Assembly (NCBI GenBank): GCA_964443845.1
Contig: CAYUFA010000015.1
Coordinates: 1-50,493, forward strand
Direction of reading: 5' to 3'
Source of the DNA: UBA9214 sp964443845
GTDB taxonomy: Bacteria > Pseudomonadota > Gammaproteobacteria > UBA9214
DNA: 50,493 nt
The notes beneath the pieces are model-generated. The model saw nothing but the letters and a program-made list of their open reading frames with translations, was not told where the DNA came from and did no database searches. Of the stretch, positions 32,724 to 41,074 are shown piece after piece (the stretch's first letter is position 1; every line of letters begins with the position of its first letter). Made by a program: the position numbers and the translations under genes.

Positions 32724-34868
32724 TTGAAGCAGGACCACGAGCAGCGGCACGGCAGTGATCCCCGGTTCGAGGTTGCCTTCGAGCTGGCCTCCGTGGGACT
32801 GGCCATCGTGCTGCCCGACGGGCGCTGGCAGCGGGTTAACCGCAAGCTGTGCGAGACCGTCGGCTACAGTCCGGAAGAGCTGCTGGCCATGACCTTCCAG
32901 GAGATCACCCATCCGGACGATGTCGAGGCCGGCCTGGAACGCATGCGTCGGCTGCTCGCCCGCGAGACCGGCACCTATTCGGTGGAAAAGCGTTACATCC
33001 GCAAGGACGGCTCGATTGTCTGGACCAATATCACCGTCGCCCTTATCCACGATGCGCACGGCGAGCCCGATTATTTGATCGTCGTGGTCGAGGACATCGC
33101 GGCGCGCAAGCAGACCGAGGAGGCGCTGCGCAAGTACTCCCGCGTGATCGAGCAGACCGCGAGCACGGTGCTGGTAACGGACGACCAGGGGATCATCGAG
33201 TACGTCAACCCGCGCTTTACCGAGACCAGCGGCTATCCGGCACAGGAGGCCATCGGCCGGCGCCCGAGCCTGCTCAAGTCCGGGTATACCTCGCCGGAGG
33301 AATACGCGCAGATGTGGCACATGATCACCAACGGTGGTACCTGGCGCGGGGAATTCCATAACCAGCGCAAGGACGGGACGCTGTACTGGGAATCGGCCAT
33401 CATTTCCCCGGTGCGCGACGAGCAGGGTCACATCACCCATTTCGTCGGCATCAAGGACGACATCACTGCGCGCAAGAAAATCGCGGCGGAGCTGCAGAGC
33501 AGCCAGGAGCGGCTGGCACTCCTGTTTGCACACGCCCCGGTGGAGCTGGCCATGTTCGACCGCGACATGCATTACCTCGTGGCAAGCCGCCGCTGGCTGG
33601 AGGCCTACGGACTCGATGACCATTCGGTCATTGGCCGTTCCTACTACGACATCTTCCCCGGGCAGCCGGCGCGCTGGAAAGATGCACACCGCCGCGGGCT
33701 GGCCGGTGAGGTAGTGCGGGCCGAGGTGGACCAGTTCGAGCGCCGGGATGGCGGTGTGCAGTGGCTGCGCTGGGAGGTGCGGCCCTGGCACCAGCCCGAC
33801 GGCACGATCGGTGGCATCGTGATCTTTACCGAGGACATCTCCGATCGCAAACGTCACGAGCTGGCCCTGGCCGAGCACGAGGTCCGCTACCGGGCCGTGG
33901 TCGAAACCACGGCGGACGGATTCTGGATGCTGGACCGGGAGGGATGCATCCTCATGGTCAACGAGGCCTACGTGCGGCGCTCCGGTTACAGCCGGCAGGA
34001 ACTGTTGTCCATGCGCGTCGCGGACCTGGATGCACAGGATACCGCGGAGGAAGTGCGCATCCATATCGATCTGGTCCGCCGCACCGGCAGCGACCTGTTC
34101 GAGACCCTGCACCGGACAAAGAGCGGTGAGCTGTGGCCGGTGGAGGTCAGCGTGTCCTACATCGACATCGGTGGCGGCCTGTTCTTCGCCTTCACGCGCG
34201 ATATCACGGGTCGCAAGGCCCTGGAGCGGCAGATCATCGACGTGGGCACGGCGGAGCAGGAGCGTATCGGCCGCGAGATCCACGACGGGGTCGGCCAGCA
34301 GTTGACCGGAATCACCATGCTGGCCGGCAGTCTCGAACAGCAACTCAGGGCGGCCGGCCATAAGGACGAGGCAGCTACCGTGGCGGAACTGAAGAGCCAC
34401 CTGCAAAACACCCTCAATGAGGTACGCGCCCTGGCCCGCGGCCTGTCACCGGTGGAAATCGATCCGGAAGGGCTGGCGGACGCCCTGGCCGAACTGGCCG
34501 AACGGGTGACGCAAACCAGCGGGGTGCAGTGCGTCTATCTCGGGACCGGCAAGGTCCACGTCGACGACAGTACGACCGCACTGCACCTGTATCGCCTTGC
34601 CCAGGAAGCCGTGCAGAACGCCATCCGGCACAGCCACGGACAACACGTGGATATCAATCTCGAGCATGCCGGCGGCTTGCTGGTGCTGACGGTCCGGGAT
34701 GACGGCAAGGGTATCGGTGTAACACCGGAACGCAGCACCGGGATGGGATTGCACATCATGCGCTACCGGGCCGGCATCCTGGGTGGCAAGTGCCTCATTC
34801 GTTCCCGGGCAGCGGGCGGGACCGAGGTGCGCTGCGAAGTGCCACTGGCCGTGCGCAGCGACGGCTGA
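32724..34868 (+). CDS. Orphan multi-PAS sensor histidine kinase (NarX/UhpB type)
   Basis: A 714-residue, apparently cytoplasmic kinase. Four PAS domains are seen at about residues 14-125, 138-250, 260-378 and 382-497, each ending in a PAC-like strand (VEDIAARKQ, KDDITARKK, TEDISDRKR, TRDITGRKA). A HisKA_3 dimerisation domain has the phosphorylated histidine in GREIHDGVGQQLTG (His520). The ATPase domain shows EAVQNAIRHSHG, VRDDGKGIG and GMGLHIMRYRAG. No membrane segment is found. The start is TTG at 32724 with no strong ribosome site; no ATG lies in frame before the first PAS domain. No response regulator lies next to it. Confidence 0.9.
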   Translation: MKQDHEQRHGSDPRFEVAFELASVGLAIVLPDGRWQRVNRKLCETVGYSPEELLAMTFQEITHPDDVEAGLERMRRLLARETGTYSVEKRYIRKDGSIVWTNITVALIHDAHGEPDYLIVVVEDIAARKQTEEALRKYSRVIEQTASTVLVTDDQGIIEYVNPRFTETSGYPAQEAIGRRPSLLKSGYTSPEEYAQMWHMITNGGTWRGEFHNQRKDGTLYWESAIISPVRDEQGHITHFVGIKDDITARKKIAAELQSSQERLALLFAHAPVELAMFDRDMHYLVASRRWLEAYGLDDHSVIGRSYYDIFPGQPARWKDAHRRGLAGEVVRAEVDQFERRDGGVQWLRWEVRPWHQPDGTIGGIVIFTEDISDRKRHELALAEHEVRYRAVVETTADGFWMLDREGCILMVNEAYVRRSGYSRQELLSMRVADLDAQDTAEEVRIHIDLVRRTGSDLFETLHRTKSGELWPVEVSVSYIDIGGGLFFAFTRDITGRKALERQIIDVGTAEQERIGREIHDGVGQQLTGITMLAGSLEQQLRAAGHKDEAATVAELKSHLQNTLNEVRALARGLSPVEIDPEGLADALAELAERVTQTSGVQCVYLGTGKVHVDDSTTALHLYRLAQEAVQNAIRHSHGQHVDINLEHAGGLLVLTVRDDGKGIGVTPERSTGMGLHIMRYRAGILGGKCLIRSRAAGGTEVRCEVPLAVRSDG

Positions 34869-34972
34869 ATGCAGCACAGCGATGCTGGCATGCGTCTGTA
34901 TGGTGACAGTATCCGGGCCGGCAGCCGTGCCGTGACCAGCCCGGTCCGCTGTCGAAACGATCGCTGCTGCCG

Positions 34973-35284
34973 TCAGGCCGCGATGGTCCGGGCCGCCTGC
35001 AGATCCTTCACCTTCCGGAGGCAGTCTTCGTCCGCTTCCCCGAGTTCGGAAATCATGTCGACGATGACGGCGCCGGCATCCGGTGTTTCCTTCAGCATCT
35101 GCAGAATCGATGCACAGTCAAATCCCGTACCCGCGGCCTGCAGGTCCCGGACCTTCCTGAGGCATGAAGCATCCACTTCCCCGAGTTCGGAAATCATGTC
35201 GATGATGACGGCACCGGCATCGGGTGTTTCCTTCAGCATCTGCAGGAGCTGTGCACAGTCGAATTCAGTGGTTTTCCGGTTCAT
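34973..35284 (-). CDS. Twin 47-residue repeat protein with paired cysteines
   Basis: A 103-residue protein made almost entirely of two tandem repeats (residues 8-54 and 55-101), nearly 90% alike. Each begins FDCA, continues LQMLKETPDAGAV, then DMISELGE, and has a second cysteine in SCLRKV or DCLRKV. Cysteines are at 10, 41, 57 and 88. The repeat is also clear in the DNA, with a 141-bp period. No signal peptide or membrane segment is visible; each unit looks like three short helices. GGAGGT precedes the ATG and a good promoter lies at 35332-35359. I do not recognise the family. Paired cysteines could form disulfides or bind metal; this is inference. Confidence 0.75.
   Translation of the reverse strand: MNRKTTEFDCAQLLQMLKETPDAGAVIIDMISELGEVDASCLRKVRDLQAAGTGFDCASILQMLKETPDAGAVIVDMISELGEADEDCLRKVKDLQAARTIAA
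34992..35281. repeat. 141-bp tandem duplication inside the twin-repeat gene
   Basis: Two direct copies of about 141 bases, for example CCCCGAGTTCGGAAATCATG at 35038-35057 and again 141 bases later, and GGTGTTTCCTTCAGCATCTG in each. The high DNA identity indicates a recent duplication or ongoing homogenisation. Confidence 0.75.
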
Positions 35285-35331
35285 GCTGGTAACCTCCGTT
35301 GCAATCGATACAGGTTGGGCGACAGATGAAC

Positions 35332-35359
35332 AGTATATGAGAAAATAATAATATGTAAA
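35332..35359 (-). promoter_or_regulatory. Sigma-70 type promoter of the twin-repeat gene
   Basis: On the minus strand TTTACA (-35) is followed after 16 bases by TATACT (-10), in a conspicuously AT-rich stretch within high-GC DNA. It lies 48 bases from the start codon at 35284. Confidence 0.6.
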
Positions 35360-35493
35360 TAATCAGGATGTGGATTGGCGGAATTCGCCGGTTGGGTGCG
35401 CATGATTCCGACTCGGCTGTTGCTCCGTGGTCTGGTGCCAGCGCAAAACGCGCAGCGCCCTCGGCGGGGGAACGCCGGGCAGGTGCAGACTTC

Positions 35494-36075
35494 CTACGGA
35501 TTCGCCCGCACGGCCGGTGCCGGGCGTGCATCGTCCTGTCGGGTTGATGGCGGTGAAGTGGTTGGCGGTTCCGTCTGCGGTCCCTTGTGGTGATTCCTGT
35601 GGTGTTCCCGGCGCTTACGCCATTTCTCCCGCAGTGCCTCGCGCTCGGCCGGCGTCATGTTTTTCCACTTCTCGCGCAGTGCCTCGCGCCGTTCCGGTGG
35701 CAGGTTCTTGAACCACAGGAAGCGCTTGCGCAGCCGGGCACGTTGTTCCGGGCTCATGGCCATGAAGCGCTGGTGGCGTTCCCGGATGCGGGCCTTGCGC
35801 TCGGGCGGCAGGGACTTCCAGCGTCGGAACGCCTTGCGGGCGCGCTGCCGCTGTTCCGGATTCATGTGCTGCCAGCGTTCGGCGCCGCGCTGCAGGTGAT
35901 GCTGGCGCTCGGGGGAGAGTTTGTCCCAGCGGTCCCGGAAGGGTTTCAGGAGTCCCTGGTCCCGGGCGGACAGTGCGGACCACGCAATCGGCGCCGGTAC
36001 CTCGGTCGCCAGTACCGGGGTGGTCACGAGCATCGTCGCCCACAACAGCATACCCATCGGCAAGTATCTACTCAT
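35494..36075 (-). CDS. DUF3106 domain-containing exported protein
   Basis: A 193-residue secreted protein with a signal peptide (MGMLLWATMLVTTPVLA). The mature part is a run of Pro-Glu-Arg helical repeats typical of DUF3106: LSPERQHHLQRGAERW, MNPEQRQRARKAFRRW, LPPERKARIRERHQRF, MSPEQRARLRKRFLWF, LPPERREALREKW and MTPAEREALREKW. It ends in a His/Pro/Thr-rich basic tail. It is the last gene of a four-gene operon with a sigma factor, a DUF3619 protein and a small acidic exported protein. The function of DUF3106 is unknown; the charged repeats suggest an envelope binding or chaperone role, which is inference. Confidence 0.88.
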   Translation of the reverse strand: MSRYLPMGMLLWATMLVTTPVLATEVPAPIAWSALSARDQGLLKPFRDRWDKLSPERQHHLQRGAERWQHMNPEQRQRARKAFRRWKSLPPERKARIRERHQRFMAMSPEQRARLRKRFLWFKNLPPERREALREKWKNMTPAEREALREKWRKRREHHRNHHKGPQTEPPTTSPPSTRQDDARPAPAVRANP

Positions 36076-36328
36076 GTGTCTTCTCCTGCCTGTCACCCGG
36101 GGCCGTCCAGGCCGGGTCGTCGTATTGGAGCGGGTCCTGCCAGTTGCCCTGGCCGTCCGCCCAGTCGCCCAGGAACACCAGGAACTCCTCGTCATCGTCG
36201 CGTGAGTCCGGGTTTGTCCCGGGGGTCGGGTTTGTCATGGTTACCTCCGGTGCCGTGACCGGTACCGCTGCCATGGCCGCGCCAGCCGTGCATACCAGCA
36301 GCACGCTAGCCGGCAGTCTGTGTTTCAT
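36068..36328 (-). CDS. Small acidic exported protein in the sigma operon
   Basis: An 86-residue protein with a signal peptide (KHRLPASVLLVCTAGAAMAA). The mature part is short and very acidic: NPDSRDDDEEFLVFLGDWA and then QGNWQDPLQYDDPAW. Its ATG lies inside the end of the DUF3619 gene (23-base overlap), and its stop overlaps the DUF3106 start by eight bases, so translation is coupled in the order sigma - DUF3619 - this gene - DUF3106. The acidic EFLVFLGDWAD pattern echoes the ELFEDLDFYDWLDE tail of the DUF3619 neighbour. An interaction with the basic DUF3106 repeats is conceivable but untested. Confidence 0.75.
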   Translation of the reverse strand: MKHRLPASVLLVCTAGAAMAAVPVTAPEVTMTNPTPGTNPDSRDDDEEFLVFLGDWADGQGNWQDPLQYDDPAWTAPGDRQEKTHE

Positions 36329-36638
36329 CCAGCCAGTCATAGAAATCCAGGTCCTCGAACAGTTCCATTTCGTCCCCGGTCGCGACGATGTCCAGATCGT
36401 CAATTGCGCCCGGCAGGTCGGCGGGGGGTTGCCAGTACAGCACCGCCACGACGATCGCCGCCACGGCGGCGGTGCCCAGCAGTGCCAGCCAGCGGTAGTG
36501 CGGGCGCCTGGCCCGCTCCAGTGCATGCAGGCGCGCGGCACGCAGGCGGGCGACGGTCAACTCGTCGAGCTGACCGGCTTCCCGGTCGAGCTGTTGCCGG
36601 ATCCGTTCAGCCAGTCTGTCTTCCTGCGGGCCTGTCAC
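36306..36638 (-). CDS. DUF3619-like membrane protein, probable anti-sigma factor
   Basis: A 110-residue protein. The N-terminal half is cytoplasmic and helical (RLAERIRQQLDREAGQLDEL, then RLRAARLHALERAR). A single membrane segment follows (WLALLGTAAVAAIVVAVLYW), then a short acidic periplasmic tail (ELFEDLDFYDWLDET). This is the DUF3619 layout found beside sigma factors, and acts presumably as a membrane anti-sigma factor. The start codon is GTG, overlapping the sigma stop by four bases (GTGA). Confidence 0.82.
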   Translation of the reverse strand: MTGPQEDRLAERIRQQLDREAGQLDELTVARLRAARLHALERARRPHYRWLALLGTAAVAAIVVAVLYWQPPADLPGAIDDLDIVATGDEMELFEDLDFYDWLDETQTAG

Positions 36639-37180
36639 GACCAGTGCTCCTCAAGCTGTTCCCGTAATTTCTGCAGCGCACGGGAGTAGTGTGTTTTCAC
36701 GCTGCCCGCGCTGCAACCCATGGCAAAGGCGGTTTCCGCCACGTCGAGTCCTTCCCAGCAACGTAACAGGAAAGCCTGCTGCTGGCGCAGCGGCAGCGCC
36801 TGTAACGCGGCATCCAGCTGCTGTATGGCAGCCGCGTTGCCCACCAGCCGGGATGGTTCCGGCGCAGCCGGGTCCGCGACGCTCTGGATCGGGTCTGCCT
36901 CCGCGTCCTCGTCGTCGTCGCGATGGCCCAGCCAGCCGAACAGACGGTTGCGTACCCGGCTGCGCCGGTACCAGTCACGGATCCGGCTTTGCAGGATGCG
37001 GTGGAACAGGGCGCCCCATTCGTCCTCGCGCTTGTGGCGGTAACGGCTGACCAGTCCCAGCATGGCTTCCTGCACCAAATCCAGCGCCTCCTCGCGATTG
37101 CCGACGGCCAGCTCTGCCATGCGCAACGCGCGGCGTTCCACGCCCGCCAGAAAGCGGTCCAGTGCCTGGGCATGTTCCAG
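36635..37180 (-). CDS. RNA polymerase sigma factor (ECF-like), DUF3619/DUF3106 operon
   Basis: A sigma-70 family protein of about 181 residues. Region 2 is RRALRMAELAVGNREEALDLVQEAMLGLV followed by WGALFHRILQSRIRDWYRR. Region 4 is LPLRQQQAFLLRCWEGLDVAETAFAMG with the recognition helix CSAGSVKTHYSRALQKLREQ. The start is uncertain: there is no ATG, GTG or TTG in frame at the expected place. I set it at a CTG (37180), eight codons before FLAGVERR. The frame stays open to 37480, but that part is antisense to the next gene. A sequencing error or a rare start codon is possible. It is the first gene of the four-gene operon. Confidence 0.8.
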   Translation of the reverse strand: MEHAQALDRFLAGVERRALRMAELAVGNREEALDLVQEAMLGLVSRYRHKREDEWGALFHRILQSRIRDWYRRSRVRNRLFGWLGHRDDDEDAEADPIQSVADPAAPEPSRLVGNAAAIQQLDAALQALPLRQQQAFLLRCWEGLDVAETAFAMGCSAGSVKTHYSRALQKLREQLEEHWS

Positions 37181-37262
37181 TTGCCTGTCCTCGGTCCGGT
37201 TACGATCACGACATTGTACGGTGGTTATGCTCCGCCCGGCACCCGGGCGGAGCAGCTGGAGT

Positions 37263-37595
37263 TTACCGGTGACGGCGGTAGTAGCGGTCACCCACGCGAT
37301 CCAGGTGCCGGTCGATGCGGTGACCGGCGCGGTCGAGACGGTGGTCGATGCGTTCCCCGCGGCGGTCCATGCAGCGGGCCAGGCGGTCGTGACCGTGTGC
37401 CGCGGCAAAGCGCGCCCTGCGGTCGAAGCGGTGCTCGATGCGGTCGCCCTTGCGGTCCAGGTGACGTTCGATGCGATCACCCCTGTGGTCCAGGTAGCGA
37501 TTGACCTGCCCGGGTGTCGGGTGCGCCAGCGCCACGCCGGAGCCCAGCAGGAAAATTCCGGTACACAGGGTCGAAATCAGGGTTTTGCGGTTCAT
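37263..37595 (-). CDS. Exported Asp/Arg/His repeat protein
   Basis: A 110-residue protein with a signal peptide (KTLISTLCTGIFLLGSGVALA). The mature part is a series of 7- to 11-residue units of the form LDRxGDRIxxRLD: RYLDHRGDRIERHLDRKG, then DRIEHRFDRRARFAAAHG, then ERIDHRLDRAGHRIDRHLD. It is rich in Arg, Asp and His and strongly helical in pattern. Metal binding or an RcnB/Spy-like periplasmic role can be imagined, but no family with known function is recognised. It lies just upstream of the sigma operon on the same strand and may belong to it. Confidence 0.75.
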   Translation of the reverse strand: MNRKTLISTLCTGIFLLGSGVALAHPTPGQVNRYLDHRGDRIERHLDRKGDRIEHRFDRRARFAAAHGHDRLARCMDRRGERIDHRLDRAGHRIDRHLDRVGDRYYRRHR

Positions 37596-37775
37596 GGTTG
37601 GTCCTCTCTCGGCTATACCCGCGAAATGCGGCTTTCACAGGGTTCAACGCAGCCACCGGACATCGGTTGACAGGCCGGCGGGAGAAAAAAACGCCGCTCG
37701 CGCCCGCGTGGGGTGAGGAGATACGTTCTATAGTGATACAGGGGTTCACCCCCCGGGACCCTGGCCAGGAGGTGC

Positions 37776-38690
37776 ATGATCGGACCCGTAACTCCGCAAC
37801 CCGGACAGAAGACGGCAGGCGGCCAGCCCGGGAACCCGTTCGTCCAGCGGATCGAGCCGACAGTGACCGATCTCGGCGGGTTCCGGGTGCGCCGCGTCCT
37901 GCCGGCCGCCCGATGCCGGATGGTCGGTCCCTGGGTCTTTTTCGATCACCTCGGGCCGGTGGATTTCGCCGCCGGCCAGGGGATCGACGTGCGTCCGCAC
38001 CCGCACGTGAACCTCGCAACCGTGACCTTCCTGTTCGAGGGTGAGCTGCTGCATCGCGATTCGCTGGGCAGCGTGCAGGTGATCCGGCCCGGGGATATCA
38101 ATCTCATGGTTGCCGGGCGCGGCATCGTGCACTCGGAGCGCGAGCGTCCGGCACTGCGCGCCGTGCCGCACCGTCAGCACGGCCTGCAGCTCTGGCTGGC
38201 CCTGCCGGCGGCGGACGAGGAAACCGACCCGGTGTTCTACCACTACCCCGCCCGCATTCTGCCCGTGGTGACCGTGCACGGTGTGGACGTACGTGTGCTG
38301 ATGGGCAGTGCCTTCGGTGTCTCTTCGCCGGTACGGACGTACGCGGAAACCCTGTACGTGGAGGCCCGCCTGCAGGCCGGTCAGCAGCTGGTCGTGCCGG
38401 ATGCCCGGGAACGCGCGGTGTACGTGGTTCACGGCGCGGTCGAAACCGCGGCAACGGTGCTGCCCGGCTACGTGCTGGCGGTGTGTGCGGCCGGTCAGGA
38501 CATCACGCTGACCGCCACGGAGGATACGTACATCGTCGTGATCGGCGGCGTGTCACCGGGGCCGCGTTACATGGACTGGAATTTCGTCTCCAGCCGCCGG
38601 CCGCGCCTCGAACAGGCCCGCCAGGACTGGCAGGACGGGCGCTTTCCGAAGGTGCCGGGCGACGCGCAGGAGTTCATCCCGCTGCCGTGA
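37776..38690 (+). CDS. Pirin family protein
   Basis: A 304-residue bicupin of the pirin family. The metal ligands are present: HPHVNLATVTFLFEGE (His75, His77) and GRGIVHSERE (His119, Glu121), with the surrounding pattern HRDSLGSVQVIRPGDINLM. The C-terminal cupin lacks an obvious metal site, as usual. Bacterial pirins have been reported as quercetinases or as regulators of metabolism; which applies here is unknown. AGGAGGTGC before the ATG is a near-ideal ribosome site. A decayed DUF2238 gene follows. Confidence 0.92.
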   Translation: MIGPVTPQPGQKTAGGQPGNPFVQRIEPTVTDLGGFRVRRVLPAARCRMVGPWVFFDHLGPVDFAAGQGIDVRPHPHVNLATVTFLFEGELLHRDSLGSVQVIRPGDINLMVAGRGIVHSERERPALRAVPHRQHGLQLWLALPAADEETDPVFYHYPARILPVVTVHGVDVRVLMGSAFGVSSPVRTYAETLYVEARLQAGQQLVVPDARERAVYVVHGAVETAATVLPGYVLAVCAAGQDITLTATEDTYIVVIGGVSPGPRYMDWNFVSSRRPRLEQARQDWQDGRFPKVPGDAQEFIPLP

Positions 38691-38773
38691 GGGTGGCCTG
38701 CGGGCATTGCGAGGACGGTCCAGGACATGGAACACCATCCCGGGAGCGCCAGCCGCACGGTGCCGTGCTGGCC

Positions 38774-39353
38774 ATGGCGCTGTGGCGGGTTGTGCTGTGG
38801 AGGATCACCGCGATCGATCCGTTCAAGCGCCGCGACTGGTTGCTGGAAAACCTGCTGGTGTTTTTCTACTGCGGCTTGCTGCTGGTCACTTCGCGCCGGT
38901 TCCGGTTTTCGACACTGTCCTGCCTGCTGTTCACCCTCTTCATGAGCCTGCACCTGGTCGGCGCCCACGATACGTATGCGGAAGTGCCGTTCGGTTACTG
39001 GTTGCAGCAAACGTTCCACCTCGCGCGCAATCACTTACGACCGCATCGTGTATTTTTCCTTCGGCCTGCTGATCGCCTGCCCGATCCACGCGTGGCTGCT
39101 GCGCGTGACCGCGGTCCGGCGCGGCTGGTCGTAACTCCTGACGGTGGTGATGGTGCTGGCGTTCAGCGGCGGCTATGAGGTCATGGAAGGCGTGCTGGCG
39201 ATGATCGCCAGTCCGGATCTCGGTGCCGCCTGGCCGGGCACCCAGGGCGCTGAACGGGACTCGCAGCAGGACATGTTGCCGGCCTTCAGTGGCGCGACTG
39301 TCACCATGGTCATCACGGCACTGGCAGAGTCGCGTTCCGGAGCCTCCGGCTAG
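38774..39353 (+). pseudogene. DUF2238 (YjdF-like) membrane protein, frameshifted
   Basis: The first frame runs MALWRVVLWRITAIDPFKRR, then WLLENLLVFFYCGLLL and HLVGAHDTYAEVPFGYW, which is typical DUF2238. At RNH the frame breaks: one extra T at about 39035 separates CAC from TAC. The next frame continues YDRIVYFSFGLLIACPI and then hits TAA at 39132-39134. After that the same frame resumes with VVMVLAFSGGYEVMEGVLAM, GTQGAERDSQQDML and a stop at 39351-39353. Two independent lesions in a recognisable family make it a pseudogene unless both are sequencing errors. Confidence 0.78.
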
Positions 39354-39371
39354 CGCCACGCCGGATCCGCG

Positions 39372-40031
39372 TTATTTCATGCGCCACTTCCGGCAGCCGT
39401 AGAAACTGATCTCGAGCGGACGGGTCGGGTAGCGGCCGCAATTGAAATAGCGCCAGTAGAATGAGTTATAGCCGGTGCAGAACCCGGTGCTCTCGTCGAG
39501 TACCGGGCAGCGCAGATTCAGCACTTGACAGCAACGCTGGCAGTCGCCGCAACTGGTACCGTGCTGCCAGTCAGGTGCCAGTTCGATCAGGTCATGATCG
39601 GGTCCCGTGCGCGGCGGGCTGGTCAACGGCACACTGAGCATGAAGCGGCTCTTGCGACCCAGCATCTGCCAGGCGATGTGCCAGCCATGCGGAAACAGGC
39701 GCCAGGCCCTGCGCCAGTAGCGCCAGAAGCGCCAGTCGTTGTAAAACAGCCAGGTCATCAGCGGGGCCGTGACAAACCCGCCGGCCACGGTGAGCAGGGA
39801 GAAACCCACATAGGCGTAGAACGCGAGCCGGGTACCGGCCCAGCGCAGCGCCGCAAGGCGTGCCGCCAGTATGCGCTGCCGGCGCGTGCCGGGCGGGCCA
39901 TCCGGTGGCGGCCGCAGGGGTACGACCACGGCCGAGGTGCGCGCGCGGCTGAATGCAGGGGTTGCCTGTTCGGGGGCGGGTGCCGGAACGTCCGGCGCGG
40001 GTTTGCGGCTGTCGTGTCGGGGTTTCATCAT
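39372..40031 (-). CDS. Cysteine-rich membrane-associated protein, possible metal/Fe-S site
   Basis: A 219-residue protein. The first 55 residues are Pro/Ala-rich. A hydrophobic segment follows at about 70-96 (FYAYVGFSLLTVAGGFVTAP). A Trp/Arg-rich amphipathic stretch comes next (WRFWRYWRRAWRLFPHGW). The C-terminal 60 residues hold eight cysteines: SCGDCQRCCQVLNLRCPV (161, 164, 167, 168, 175), then Cys185, Cys198 and Cys213. The CxxCxxCC start resembles YkgJ/UPF0153-type zinc- or iron-chelating domains. I do not know the function. It stands alone, without a strong ribosome site. Confidence 0.7.
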   Translation of the reverse strand: MMKPRHDSRKPAPDVPAPAPEQATPAFSRARTSAVVVPLRPPPDGPPGTRRQRILAARLAALRWAGTRLAFYAYVGFSLLTVAGGFVTAPLMTWLFYNDWRFWRYWRRAWRLFPHGWHIAWQMLGRKSRFMLSVPLTSPPRTGPDHDLIELAPDWQHGTSCGDCQRCCQVLNLRCPVLDESTGFCTGYNSFYWRYFNCGRYPTRPLEISFYGCRKWRMK

Positions 40032-40270
40032 CTCGTGCGTCTGCCTGCAGGGCGGTTACCTGGTGCCGGATTGCGGTGATTCCTGCCGTTTACACGGGAG
40101 TGAATGATAGCATCCGTTCCCGCGGGTGGCTGGTTGCACCGGGTGGAGAGCGCAGACCTGCAACCGCCCCGCACGGGATTTCTGACCAGCCGTGGCGTAA
40201 TTGGTTGCGCGGTCCGCCCAGGGCTGGCGGTTCCCGGATGACTGCGACCGGGGCTGGTGCGCCGGATCCT

Positions 40271-41074
40271 TCAGAACAGGTCGGTCAGTGCCGGTGCCGC
40301 CACCAGCCGGTAGCGCCGGTAGTTGCTGAACAGCTGGTCGTCGATCCGTGCCGGGCTGGAGGCAATCACGCGGTAACTGTCCCCGGTCTCGAAGTCACGC
40401 AATGACAGCGGTATGCCATCGACCTGCGCCTGCAGCAGCACGGACTTGTTCCCGGCCAGCGCCAGCAGTCCGCCCGCGCGTCCGGAATACCTGCGCAGCA
40501 GGGTCATGACCGTGTCCAGGGTGTTGAAATCTCCCGCGGACAGGGGGCCGCCGGGACGCTGCATCAGGCAGGCGTCGCCCACTTCATGCCGGCCCTCGAG
40601 CAGGTGATGGTGCGCGCAGCGCAGGCCCGCGAAGTGTTGCATGCCCCCGTCGGACACGAGCCGGACCGGTACACCCGCGGCGGGTGGCGCCTTGCCGGCC
40701 AGGAACTGCTCGAACAGGGCGCGCTGTTCCGCAGGCAGTGCCTCGAGCCCGCCACGCAGCGTTTCCATGTGCGGTGCGAGCGATTCGCGTACCTTGTCCA
40801 GCTGATCGAGGCGGTCGCGCAGCTGCGTCTCGCTCAGGGTGGAATATTCGCCGCGGGCCGGGTCTGCATACACCAGCGAATGGTCGCGCGTGTCGATCAG
40901 CGCGTAGCCCGGCATTGCCGTACTATCGAGGCGGCAGCGGCCGGCGTGGACATAGACGGTCGATTCCGATCCATGGTTGTCCATGATCCGCAGACTGACA
41001 TCGGCATGGACGGGGAAAATCACCCAGCCAGCCAGGACAGGCAGGCACTGCAACAGCAGGGGGTACCAGCGCAT
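40271..41074 (-). CDS. Exported protein, DUF4412-like (tentative)
   Basis: A 267-residue protein with a signal peptide (YPLLLQCLPVLAGWVIFPVHA). The N-terminal mature part has the pattern of DUF4412-like proteins: a strand (DVSLRIMDNHG), then TVYVHAGRCRLDS, then GYALIDTRDHSLVYADPA. A helical middle follows (LRDRLDQLDKVRESLAPHME). The C-terminal half is beta-rich with three cysteines. The ATG at 41074 has GAGG ten bases upstream; the frame opens at 41176 but that part does not look like a signal. It is divergent from the ferredoxin gene. Function unknown. Confidence 0.78.
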   Translation of the reverse strand: MRWYPLLLQCLPVLAGWVIFPVHADVSLRIMDNHGSESTVYVHAGRCRLDSTAMPGYALIDTRDHSLVYADPARGEYSTLSETQLRDRLDQLDKVRESLAPHMETLRGGLEALPAEQRALFEQFLAGKAPPAAGVPVRLVSDGGMQHFAGLRCAHHHLLEGRHEVGDACLMQRPGGPLSAGDFNTLDTVMTLLRRYSGRAGGLLALAGNKSVLLQAQVDGIPLSLRDFETGDSYRVIASSPARIDDQLFSNYRRYRLVAAPALTDLF

